A DNA stretch of 11,685 nt from positions 1 through 11,685 of the forward strand of contig CAZYFM010000100.1 of the NCBI GenBank assembly GCA_964646885.1, given 5' to 3'. Positions 6,258 through 11,685 of this stretch are shown in pieces. The DNA comes from SZUA-430 sp964646885. Its GTDB lineage: Bacteria; Pseudomonadota; Alphaproteobacteria; Micropepsales; Micropepsaceae. The position numbers and the translations under genes are program-made. Within the stretch, counting starts at the first letter, position 1. Each line of letters begins with the position of its first letter. The notes beneath the pieces are model-generated. The model was not told the DNA's origin. It saw only the letters and a program-made list of their open reading frames with translations, and made no database searches.

Positions 6258-6277
6258 GCCTTGACGTGGCTCAAGGC
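6258..6277 (-). promoter_or_regulatory. FNR/FixK-type box upstream of the P450-rubredoxin pair
   Basis: GCCTTGA-CGTGGC-TCAAGGC is a perfect 7-bp inverted repeat that satisfies TTGA-N6-TCAA. It is centred 100 bases before the P450 start, leaving room for a promoter and a leader of about 60 bases. Compared with the reverse complement of the box at 3800-3815, the shared core CCTTGACGTGG and TCAAG are identical, so the same regulator may bind both. Confidence 0.5.
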
Positions 6278-6340
6278 CCCGTCGCCACGCCCTGTTGCAC
6301 TTGACGCTGCGGCAAGCTTGCGGGCGCCGGCGGAGCCCGT

Positions 6341-6721
6341 TCAGGATTGGGTCAGGCTCAGTCCGTTGCCGTCCGGGTCATGGAAGAAGGACACCTTCGC
6401 CTTGCCGTCCGGCGACGTCCAGATCCCCTTCCCGTCCTGCCCGAAGCCCGGGTAGATGATCATCTTCACGCCCTTCGCGGCGAGCGCGTCGATCGCAGCG
6501 CTGATATCCGGCACCTGCCAGCCCAGCACCGTGTGCGGGTTCGGCTTGTGATCCTCGATGGGCGTGATGCGCAGCGTGACGCCGTTCAGGTCAATGACCG
6601 TCCCGAACGGATCGTCGGCGGTTACGCTGAAGCCGAGAACATCCCGGTAGAACGCCTTCGACTTCTCGCGGTCGCGCGTATGGATGAATGTGATGACCCT
6701 GGACCCTGCTGCGATTGTCAC
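6341..6721 (-). CDS. VOC-superfamily (glyoxalase/bleomycin-resistance fold) protein
   Basis: The 126-residue protein has two beta-alpha-beta-beta-beta modules of the vicinal oxygen chelate fold: VITFIHTRDREKSKAFYRDVLGF (9-31) opens module one, and module two runs from VLGWQVPDISAAIDALAAKGV to the signature SFFHDPDGNGLSLTQ (111-125). The residue before the end that is often a metal-binding Glu is serine here (GLSLTQ), which is common in the uncharacterised branch; H14 is the only clear ligand candidate. The start is taken as GTG 6721, since GGAGG lies six bases upstream; a TTG at 6727 would touch the ribosome site. It follows the citrate-synthase-like gene by 54 bases on the same strand and may be co-transcribed. 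The substrate is unknown. Confidence 0.87.
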   Translation of the reverse strand: MTIAAGSRVITFIHTRDREKSKAFYRDVLGFSVTADDPFGTVIDLNGVTLRITPIEDHKPNPHTVLGWQVPDISAAIDALAAKGVKMIIYPGFGQDGKGIWTSPDGKAKVSFFHDPDGNGLSLTQS

Positions 6722-6775
6722 TTCCAACCTCCGTGGCGAAGGGAAGAGCCTAGCCGTTTCAGGCTGCCGACGCCA

Positions 6776-8002
6776 TCAGGGCGGTTCCGGCACGAACTCT
6801 GCCCTGGGACGTATGAGCTTGCCGCTGGCGCGCTGCTCGAAGGCGTGGGCGATCCAGCCGACTGACCTGCCCAGCGCGAACAGGGCCAAGGCTGCACCGG
6901 CCGGCAGATCATGTGCCCGCTCCACGGCCAGCAGGCCAAAGTCGACATTGGGACCCTCGCCGGTCAGGGCACGCGCGCACCTGAGCAGGGATGTCATGGT
7001 GCGATCGAGCTTCACGGCGGAGGCCAGCTCCACGCCACGCGGATCCTGGTCACGATAGACCGACTTGCCAAATCCCGGGATCGTCTCGCCCCTGCCAAGG
7101 CGCTCTTCCACCACGCGACCGGCATCGCCAACCGTCTCGATCTCGCCAAGCAGCGACCGCAGGCTTTCCGTGGCGCCACCATGCCTCGGGCCACTCATCG
7201 CTGCGAGGCCAGACAGCGTACTGCCGGTGAGCGAGGTTCCCGTCGAGGCCACCACCCGAACGGCAAACGCAGACGCATTGAGCTCGTGGTCAGCAAGGAG
7301 CACGAGAGCCCGCCGGACGACGTCAGCCGCCTTCGGGCGATGCCATGCCACGCTCACGGCGCGATGAATGGGGCCTGTGATTGGCGACGATGCACCGCTG
7401 AGGGCCGCTGCAAGTGCTGCCACGACACGCGCGGCATCCCGGAAAGCCTCCGGTCCAGGTCTTCCAAAGCGCCTCGCTTCCAGCGGCGCGACAAGGGACA
7501 GCAGGAGCATTGCCCTGTCGGTAGCACGCCATGTCGAAGACATCCGTGCAGAGGCCTGCCAGCCGGCGATGCGGCCAGGATCAAACTGCATGCCGGTGAA
7601 CGGATCATCATCCGCCGGTGTTGCCCATAGCAGCCGGGCCGCATCCTCCAGGGTCGCTTGTCGCGAGAACGCGACGGCTTCCATCGAGCGGTAGTAGCAG
7701 TGGTTGCCTTCGATCCGCGTGATGCTGGTCTGAAGCACGGGCAATCCATGATCCAGCGCCGTCGCCGCTGCCACCCGGGGTCGACGTGCCAGTTTCTTTC
7801 GCGCCTGCAGGTCCCTGATGTCTGCTGTCGCGTAAAGGCACGCCTTGCCGTTCGAAGGGTCCGGGACCGAGCGAACAAGCCCGCGGCTCACATACACATA
7901 AAGCGAGGCGCGGCTGATGCCGAGCAGCCTTGCGGCTTCGCTCGCCTCCACATGCGTGCGCTTTCCGGGGTTTGTGGCTGCCGAGCGGTTCCGGGCTCTC
8001 AT
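6776..8002 (-). CDS. HTH-citrate synthase-like fusion protein
   Basis: The product is 408 residues from ATG 8002. Residues about 17-70 form a MerR/excisionase-like helix-turn-helix (HVEASEAARLLGISRASLYVYVSRGLV, with a wing ending in YATADIRDLQARK). The rest is a citrate-synthase fold: DHELNAS with H239, GPRHGG with H274 (first catalytic His), NVDF with D354 (catalytic Asp), and the C-terminal GWIAHAFEQ. In place of the usual FGHRVY or FGHPLY the protein has FGK313-SVY, so the His that polarises the oxaloacetate carbonyl is missing. A ligand-sensing or different condensing role is possible. No ribosome site precedes the ATG; a near-palindrome CGTGTTAACATG overlaps it and TTAAAT lies close upstream, so the mRNA may be almost leaderless. 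An upstream in-frame TTG at 8041 is a weaker start. Confidence 0.87.
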   Translation of the reverse strand: MRARNRSAATNPGKRTHVEASEAARLLGISRASLYVYVSRGLVRSVPDPSNGKACLYATADIRDLQARKKLARRPRVAAATALDHGLPVLQTSITRIEGNHCYYRSMEAVAFSRQATLEDAARLLWATPADDDPFTGMQFDPGRIAGWQASARMSSTWRATDRAMLLLSLVAPLEARRFGRPGPEAFRDAARVVAALAAALSGASSPITGPIHRAVSVAWHRPKAADVVRRALVLLADHELNASAFAVRVVASTGTSLTGSTLSGLAAMSGPRHGGATESLRSLLGEIETVGDAGRVVEERLGRGETIPGFGKSVYRDQDPRGVELASAVKLDRTMTSLLRCARALTGEGPNVDFGLLAVERAHDLPAGAALALFALGRSVGWIAHAFEQRASGKLIRPRAEFVPEPP

Positions 8003-8022
8003 GTTAACACGTTGATTTAAGA

Positions 8023-8051
8023 TTGACGCTTCCGAGGCCAACTTCCATCAT
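8023..8051 (+). promoter_or_regulatory. Putative promoter of the serine hydrolase gene
   Basis: TTGACG (8023-8028) and CATCAT (8046-8051) are spaced by 17 bases, four of six matches at the -10. They lie 54 bases before the ATG at 8105, in the 102-base divergent region shared with the HTH-citrate-synthase gene. The -10 overlaps the left arm of the inverted repeat at 8049-8076. Confidence 0.35.
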
Positions 8052-8076
8052 TTTGCCGATGGTGGGAAGCAAAATG
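8049..8076. promoter_or_regulatory. 8-bp inverted repeat in the serine hydrolase leader
   Basis: CATTTTGC (8049-8056) and its exact complement GCAAAATG (8069-8076) flank 12 bases. It overlaps the putative -10 and ends 28 bases before the ATG at 8105. It could be an operator, for example for the adjacent HTH protein, or a hairpin in the 5' leader. Which one cannot be told from sequence. Confidence 0.35.
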
Positions 8077-8104
8077 CAGATCCGGCCATCGAGGGGACCA
8101 AGCC

Positions 8105-9376
8105 ATGCGCATCCTGTTCATGACTATCGCCGCGTTGATCGGCTGGGGCGTGATCGTGGTTACCGGGACGATTGATGGCTGGTGGCGGGCGCCTCTCGCC
8201 GCCCACGGAGACGGCCCCGCCTTTCGTGACGCCGTGATTGCCGAGCTGAAGCGCGCCAATCGCGGAAATGTTGCGTTTGCGATGATGGAGAAGGGACAGG
8301 TCACTGGAAGTTACTTTGCTTCCGTCGGTGCACCCGTCACGGGCGACAGTCGCTACCAGGTAGCGTCGCTCAGCAAGTGGATCACCGCCTGGGGGATCAT
8401 GTCCCTGGTTGAAGCCGGAAAGCTTGACCTTGATGCGCCGGTCTCCAGGTACCTCACACGATGGCAATTGCCGCTCGGCGCCTTCGACAACAACGGCGTC
8501 ACGGTGCGACGACTTCTGAGCCACACGGCCGGACTGACGGATGGGCTCGGCTATGCGGGTTTCAAGCCGGGCACTCCCGTTCAGCGCCTGGAGGATTCAC
8601 TGACGCGGGCTGCGGATGCGTCACCCGGCGCAGATGGTGCCGTTCGCGTGGGCATCGAGCCTGGAACCCGGTTCAAGTACTCCGGTGGTGGCTACACGCT
8701 CCTGCAGTTGCTGGTCGAGGAAGTCACTGGCCAGACCTTCTCGGACTACATGAAAGCCACGGTCCTCGACCGGCTGGGCATGTTGCGCTCCAGCTTTTTT
8801 CTGTCGCCTTCTGAAGCGGAGGACGTGGTGCCGTTCTACGACCAAAGCGGACAGGTTGCGCTCCACTTCCAGTTCACGGCGCAGGCTGCTGCTTCCCTGT
8901 ACACGACCACATCCGACCTCACCCTCTTCCTGCAGGCCCACCTGAAGGGACAGAATGGGGAGCCCCCGGGGCGCAATGTCCTCAAGCCGGCAACACTGAT
9001 TGAGATGCGTCAGCCACAAGCCTCGCAGTACGGCGTCGACATCTGGGGGCTCGGGACGATGCTCTTTGCGCCCAACAACAGCGGCGGGTTCATCATCGGC
9101 CACGATGGCAGCAACGAGCCAGCCATCAACACCACCGCGCGGCTTGATCCCGATTCCGGTGATGGCATCATCATCCTCGAGACCGGCAACAAGCTGCTTG
9201 CAACCCGCCTCGCGAGTGAATGGGTTTTCTGGCGGACCGGAGCGATCGATTTCCTCATGTTCCAGCAGGAAGCTGGCGCCATGATCCGCCTGTTCGGCGC
9301 CGGGTCCGCCGCCATCCTCGTGCTGGCGCTTCTTGCCGGTTGGCGTCGAGCTTCCAGGCCCAGGCGTGAGGCCTAA
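8105..9376 (+). CDS. Membrane-anchored serine hydrolase (class C beta-lactamase / DD-peptidase fold)
   Basis: The 423-residue protein has an N-terminal hydrophobic anchor (about 5-22) and a second span near the C-terminus (396-412) followed by a basic tail. Between them is a penicillin-binding/beta-lactamase fold: S88-L-S-K91 is the SxxK nucleophile motif, Y192-S-G replaces the usual YxN, and H333-D-G is the HxG equivalent of KTG. LLSHTAGLTDG (137-147) is typical of the family (esterases, DD-peptidases, AmpC-like enzymes). The catalytic domain is expected in the periplasm. The third residue of the YxN motif is glycine, seen in other members of the non-lactamase branch, so resistance to beta-lactams should not be assumed. 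ATG 8105 has GAGGGG eight bases upstream. Its stop overlaps the convergent metallopeptidase stop. Confidence 0.9.
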   Translation: MRILFMTIAALIGWGVIVVTGTIDGWWRAPLAAHGDGPAFRDAVIAELKRANRGNVAFAMMEKGQVTGSYFASVGAPVTGDSRYQVASLSKWITAWGIMSLVEAGKLDLDAPVSRYLTRWQLPLGAFDNNGVTVRRLLSHTAGLTDGLGYAGFKPGTPVQRLEDSLTRAADASPGADGAVRVGIEPGTRFKYSGGGYTLLQLLVEEVTGQTFSDYMKATVLDRLGMLRSSFFLSPSEAEDVVPFYDQSGQVALHFQFTAQAAASLYTTTSDLTLFLQAHLKGQNGEPPGRNVLKPATLIEMRQPQASQYGVDIWGLGTMLFAPNNSGGFIIGHDGSNEPAINTTARLDPDSGDGIIILETGNKLLATRLASEWVFWRTGAIDFLMFQQEAGAMIRLFGAGSAAILVLALLAGWRRASRPRREA

Positions 9377-10134
9377 AGCGCGGCGACGTAGTCCATGCCA
9401 GCCTTGAAGGCGGTCGTCATGTCCTTTTTCTCGATGAAGGACAGCCTGAAGCCGGCTTCGGCGGCGGCGGTGCGCTCGGCGGGAGTGCCGTGGTGGTCGC
9501 GGTCGTTGACGTTCATGTCTCCGAGACCCCAGAGCTTCTCGCCGAAGATCCAGAGCGAGGCGCTCGGCACGGCGGACTTGCGCAGGCCGAGATAGTAGCC
9601 CGCCAGGAAATCGGCATTGAGCTCGAGGCGCTTGACCGTCGGGCCATTGCCGCGGATCACCTTGTAGAGGCCCGAGTGGAATTGCCAGATATGCGCAAAC
9701 TCATGCGCGGCCACGCCAAGTACCGACACGCCCGACGGATCGGCCGCCTGGAGTTCGTTGAACAGGTTGCGGCCGAACAGCACCGTGCCGGTGCGGCTGA
9801 GGTCGTTGGATTCAGGCGCGGCGAAGGCATTCGGCTGCTCGTCCTCGAAGAAGCCGAAGACCGGGTCGATGCCGAACGTGGCGCTCAGGCGCACGAGGCT
9901 CTTGTCGAGTGCGCGGTCGAGGTCGCGATTGCCGGTCGTGCGTATGACCTGGATGGTCTGCCCGCCGCCGCCGGATGCGTCGAGGCGGTCCTTCATCAGG
10001 TCGACATCCTTGCCAACCAGGAAGCAGCCGGGCACCTGCTCGAGCGATGCGGATGCGGTCGCCGGCAGGGACATCAGCGTGCCGCAGAGCGCGCAGCAGC
10101 CGAGGGAGGCGAGAAAGGAACGACGGGACTGCAT
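9373..10134 (-). CDS. Tat-exported zinc metallopeptidase (HExxH, YpfJ-like motifs)
   Basis: The 253-residue protein starts with a twin-arginine signal, MQSRRSFLASLG, then a Cys-rich hydrophobic stretch and an ATASA cleavage region near residue 28, so it is probably folded before export to the periplasm. The zinc site is H144-E-F-A-H148, followed by ELNAD (E171 as the probable third ligand) in the context ELNADFLAGYYLG, and HGTPAERTAAAEAGF near the end. These resemble neutral zinc metallopeptidases of the YpfJ type. The ATG at 10134 overlaps the TAA of the upstream gene (TAATG), so the two are translationally coupled; a longer frame reaching 10218 would lose the Tat signal position. The stop TAG overlaps the TAA of the convergent serine hydrolase. 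Whether it cleaves protein or another substrate is unknown. Confidence 0.88.
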   Translation of the reverse strand: MQSRRSFLASLGCCALCGTLMSLPATASASLEQVPGCFLVGKDVDLMKDRLDASGGGGQTIQVIRTTGNRDLDRALDKSLVRLSATFGIDPVFGFFEDEQPNAFAAPESNDLSRTGTVLFGRNLFNELQAADPSGVSVLGVAAHEFAHIWQFHSGLYKVIRGNGPTVKRLELNADFLAGYYLGLRKSAVPSASLWIFGEKLWGLGDMNVNDRDHHGTPAERTAAAEAGFRLSFIEKKDMTTAFKAGMDYVAAL

Positions 10135-10781
10135 TACTGGACAATCCTCAGCTCGGTGATGGCCGTGTCCCTGTATTTCGAGCCGCGGTGCACGCCGGCG
10201 ATGCGCAGGCGGATCCACGGCACGGTCACCGGCTGGTCGAGGTTGAAGGCGACCGGATCCGGCCCATCCGCGAGGTCGATCAGTTGCGGCGCGCCGCCCG
10301 GGAGCGTGATCTCGATCTTCGCGACGCGGTTGTTCTTGGCATAGATCGAGAAATTCTTGTGATAGCCGTTCAGCATCTGCAGGCCGCGGATCTGCGTGCC
10401 GGGCGCGAAGTCGATGATGACCTCCTCGCCCAGGCCGTCAACAGACTTGCCCGTGTCGGGTACCCAGGCCGTGTCGTACTTGCCGTCGAAGAGGTTCTTC
10501 GGACGATAGTTGAAGCCATATTGTGGTGGCAGGACGGAGCTGACGCAGTAGCGCAGGTTGCCGGCGCTGTCACAGATCTCGCCCGGCAGCTTGGGACGCT
10601 CGGAGTTCTGGATGGCGGGCGCGGCGGGCTTGCGCGGCAAGGGTGCCGGGGGCGGCGCCTGGGTATCGCCCTCCACGCATTCAAGGAAGTGGCAGACTTC
10701 GGCCGCCGCGACCGGTGCGGGCGATGCCGCCATAAATCCGCCCAACGTCACAGCCAGACCCATTGCGAAGTACAGCCGCAT
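10134..10781 (-). CDS. Secreted protein with NADase-type glycan-binding (discoidin-like) domain
   Basis: The 215-residue product has a Sec signal (1-27, ending VAAA|EV), a short Cys-containing segment (C30, C35), a proline-rich linker (42-56), a second Cys pair (C70, C79), and a C-terminal discoidin-like domain. The domain carries the features of the NADase-type glycan-binding module: NLFDGKYDTAW (97-107), GLGEEVIIDF (116-125), LQMLNGYHKN (134-143) and KYRDTAITELRIV (202-214). Such domains bind glycans or anchor exported proteins; the toxin catalytic part for which the module is named is absent. A GGGAG lies about ten bases before ATG 10781. The TAATG junction ties its expression to the zinc metallopeptidase, suggesting the lectin guides or partners the enzyme (inference). 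Confidence 0.87.
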   Translation of the reverse strand: MRLYFAMGLAVTLGGFMAASPAPVAAAEVCHFLECVEGDTQAPPPAPLPRKPAAPAIQNSERPKLPGEICDSAGNLRYCVSSVLPPQYGFNYRPKNLFDGKYDTAWVPDTGKSVDGLGEEVIIDFAPGTQIRGLQMLNGYHKNFSIYAKNNRVAKIEITLPGGAPQLIDLADGPDPVAFNLDQPVTVPWIRLRIAGVHRGSKYRDTAITELRIVQ

Positions 10782-10846
10782 CGATCCATTCTCCCTTGCG
10801 TCACCTGAATTGCACGAAACTTATACTGACTGAGCCGAGGTCTTGC
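10782..10846. promoter_or_regulatory. Divergent promoter region between the glycan-binding and VanX-like genes
   Basis: The 65 bases must hold start signals for both directions. On the plus strand TATACT (10822-10827) is a good -10, about 20 bases before the ATG at 10847; the best -35 candidate, TTGCGT (10796-10801), is spaced 20 bases from it, which is too long for comfort. GAGG (10837-10840) is the ribosome site for the VanX-like gene. No clear -10 is seen for the minus strand. Confidence 0.35.
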
Positions 10847-11638
10847 ATGCGAAGAAACGCCGCCGCCGCCCTGCTTGCCGCCCTTCTTCTAGCGCAAGGC
10901 TCGACTGCGAGCGAAGTGCAATTGACACAAACCACGCAATCTCCGGCGGGGCTTCCTGCCGGGTTCGTCTACCTGCGCGATGTCGATGCCAGCATCCTGC
11001 AGGACATCCGCTATGCCGGGGATGACAATTTCACGGGCAAGCCGGTGCCGGGCTATGCGGCGGCCGAGTGCATCCTGACCCGCCCGGCGGCGGAAGCGCT
11101 GGCGCGCGTGCAGGCGGCCCTGCGCCCCCAGAAACTCTCGCTCAAGGTCTATGACTGCTATCGCCCGCAGCGCGCGGTCATGTCCTTCGTGGCCTGGGCG
11201 CGCGAAAAGGATGACGCTCCATCGACGCGGCGGTTCTTTCCGACACTGCGCAAGGACCAGCTTGTGCCGCTTGGCTATATCGCGGAGCAGTCCAGCCATC
11301 CGCGCGGGGTCGCTGTTGACCTTACGCTCGTTCAGTTGCCCGTGCCGGGCGCGACGCCGGCTGACCCGAAGGCGGTGGCCGGCCCGTGCACCGCGAAGGC
11401 CGGCGTGCGCGCCCCGGACAACTCGGTCGACATGGGGACCGGCTATGACTGCTTCGACACGCTCAGCCACACGGCCAGCCCGCGCGTGGGAAAGGTGCAG
11501 CGGGCATGGCGGCTGAAGCTGCTGGGGGCGATGAAGCGGGAGAAGTTCGAGAACTTCGAGAAGGAGTGGTGGCACTACGTGTTTCCGTCGACGGACCAGA
11601 CGGTGCATGACTTCGAGATCACCCGGCGAGCGCCTTAG
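10847..11638 (+). CDS. D-alanyl-D-alanine dipeptidase, VanX/DdpX-like (M15 family)
   Basis: The 263-residue protein has a short signal peptide (MRRNAAAALLAALLLAQGSTA, cleavage near residue 21-23). The M15D zinc-site motifs are complete: S149-S-H151-PRGVAVD158 (SxHxxGxAxD) and E240-W-W-H243, which supplies the catalytic base and third ligand. LKVYDCYRPQRAV (97-110) is the substrate-loop Arg region of VanX. These enzymes split D-Ala-D-Ala, either for glycopeptide resistance or, in Gram-negatives, to recycle the dipeptide as a nutrient. The signal peptide places this one in the periplasm, which favours peptidoglycan recycling over resistance (inference). No vanH or vanA homologue is in view. ATG 10847 has GAGG six bases upstream; an upstream in-frame start at 10763 is rejected because it loses the signal peptide and overlaps the divergent gene. 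Confidence 0.92.
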   Translation: MRRNAAAALLAALLLAQGSTASEVQLTQTTQSPAGLPAGFVYLRDVDASILQDIRYAGDDNFTGKPVPGYAAAECILTRPAAEALARVQAALRPQKLSLKVYDCYRPQRAVMSFVAWAREKDDAPSTRRFFPTLRKDQLVPLGYIAEQSSHPRGVAVDLTLVQLPVPGATPADPKAVAGPCTAKAGVRAPDNSVDMGTGYDCFDTLSHTASPRVGKVQRAWRLKLLGAMKREKFENFEKEWWHYVFPSTDQTVHDFEITRRAP

Positions 11639-11666
11639 ATGTGTCGAGCACTGGAAGGAAGGTGAT

Positions 11667-11685
11667 TGACACAAAGGCACAAAAC
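11667..11685. repeat. Possible left end of another copy of the REP-like repeat
   Basis: TGACACAAAGG at 11667-11677 is identical to 386-396 within the repeat between the ATPase and methyltransferase genes, and GGAAGGAAGG precedes it at 11653-11662. The palindromic units themselves would lie beyond the window, so this is tentative. Confidence 0.3.

Noticed and set aside
8105..9376. Reading the serine hydrolase as a true AmpC beta-lactamase
   Set aside because: YxN is YSG and KTG is HDG, and the protein is membrane-anchored at both ends, which fits the broader hydrolase family better than a resistance enzyme.
9490..10344. Long plus-strand open frames opposite the metallopeptidase and glycan-binding genes
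   Set aside because: Antisense to two genes with signal peptides and conserved motifs; the composition (Arg/Ala/Glu-rich, no motif) is that of a shadow frame.
10847..11638. A vancomycin-resistance cluster based on the VanX-like gene
   Set aside because: No vanA/vanH/vanR/vanS homologue nearby, the protein has a signal peptide, and the host appears Gram-negative; dipeptide recycling is the simpler reading.

Overview
The window is GC-rich, densely coded DNA from what is most likely an alphaproteobacterium, sphingomonad-like or Hyphomonadaceae-like. The evidence is a CYP108-type cytochrome P450, a citrate-synthase-like protein fused to a helix-turn-helix domain, FNR/FixK-type boxes, and GTG starts with short leaders. 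The genus cannot be fixed from the sequence. I support 14 protein genes. Two of them are very short: a 55-residue secreted peptide (2354-2521, minus) and a 54-residue rubredoxin (4716-4880, minus).

Layout. 1-357: 3' end of a MoxR-type AAA+ ATPase. 366-430: a doublet of REP-like palindromes. 431-1045: a class I SAM methyltransferase whose start codon abuts the repeat. 1091-2266: a CoxE-like VWA protein, the expected partner of the MoxR ATPase. 2309-2345: a perfect 14-bp hairpin between the VWA gene and the convergent small secreted peptide. 2522-2855: no supportable gene. 2856-3705 (minus): a two-gene operon of a multi-spanning membrane protein and a winged-helix regulator, preceded by a TACTCT half-site cluster that looks like an operator.

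3800-6277 is a convergent module. A membrane-anchored DJ-1/PfpI protein (plus) faces a CYP108-like P450 and a rubredoxin (both minus). Each side is preceded by a very similar TTGA-N6-TCAA box of the FNR/FixK type, so the two units may answer to the same oxygen- or redox-responsive regulator. 6341-8002 (minus) holds a VOC-fold protein downstream of an HTH-citrate-synthase-like protein in which the usual second catalytic histidine is a lysine.

8105-11638 is rich in cell-envelope genes: a membrane-anchored serine hydrolase of the beta-lactamase/DD-peptidase fold, a Tat-exported zinc metallopeptidase translationally coupled (TAATG) to a secreted NADase-type glycan-binding protein, and a divergent VanX-like D-Ala-D-Ala dipeptidase. 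The last bases carry an 11-mer also found in the REP-like repeat near the start, so a second copy may begin at the right edge.

The most unusual items are the tiny cationic secreted peptide with a symmetric Cys-flanked hairpin motif, the paired FNR-type boxes around the DJ-1/P450/rubredoxin module, the P450-rubredoxin pairing, and the altered citrate-synthase-like active site. No complete mobile element, CRISPR array, tRNA or rRNA was seen.
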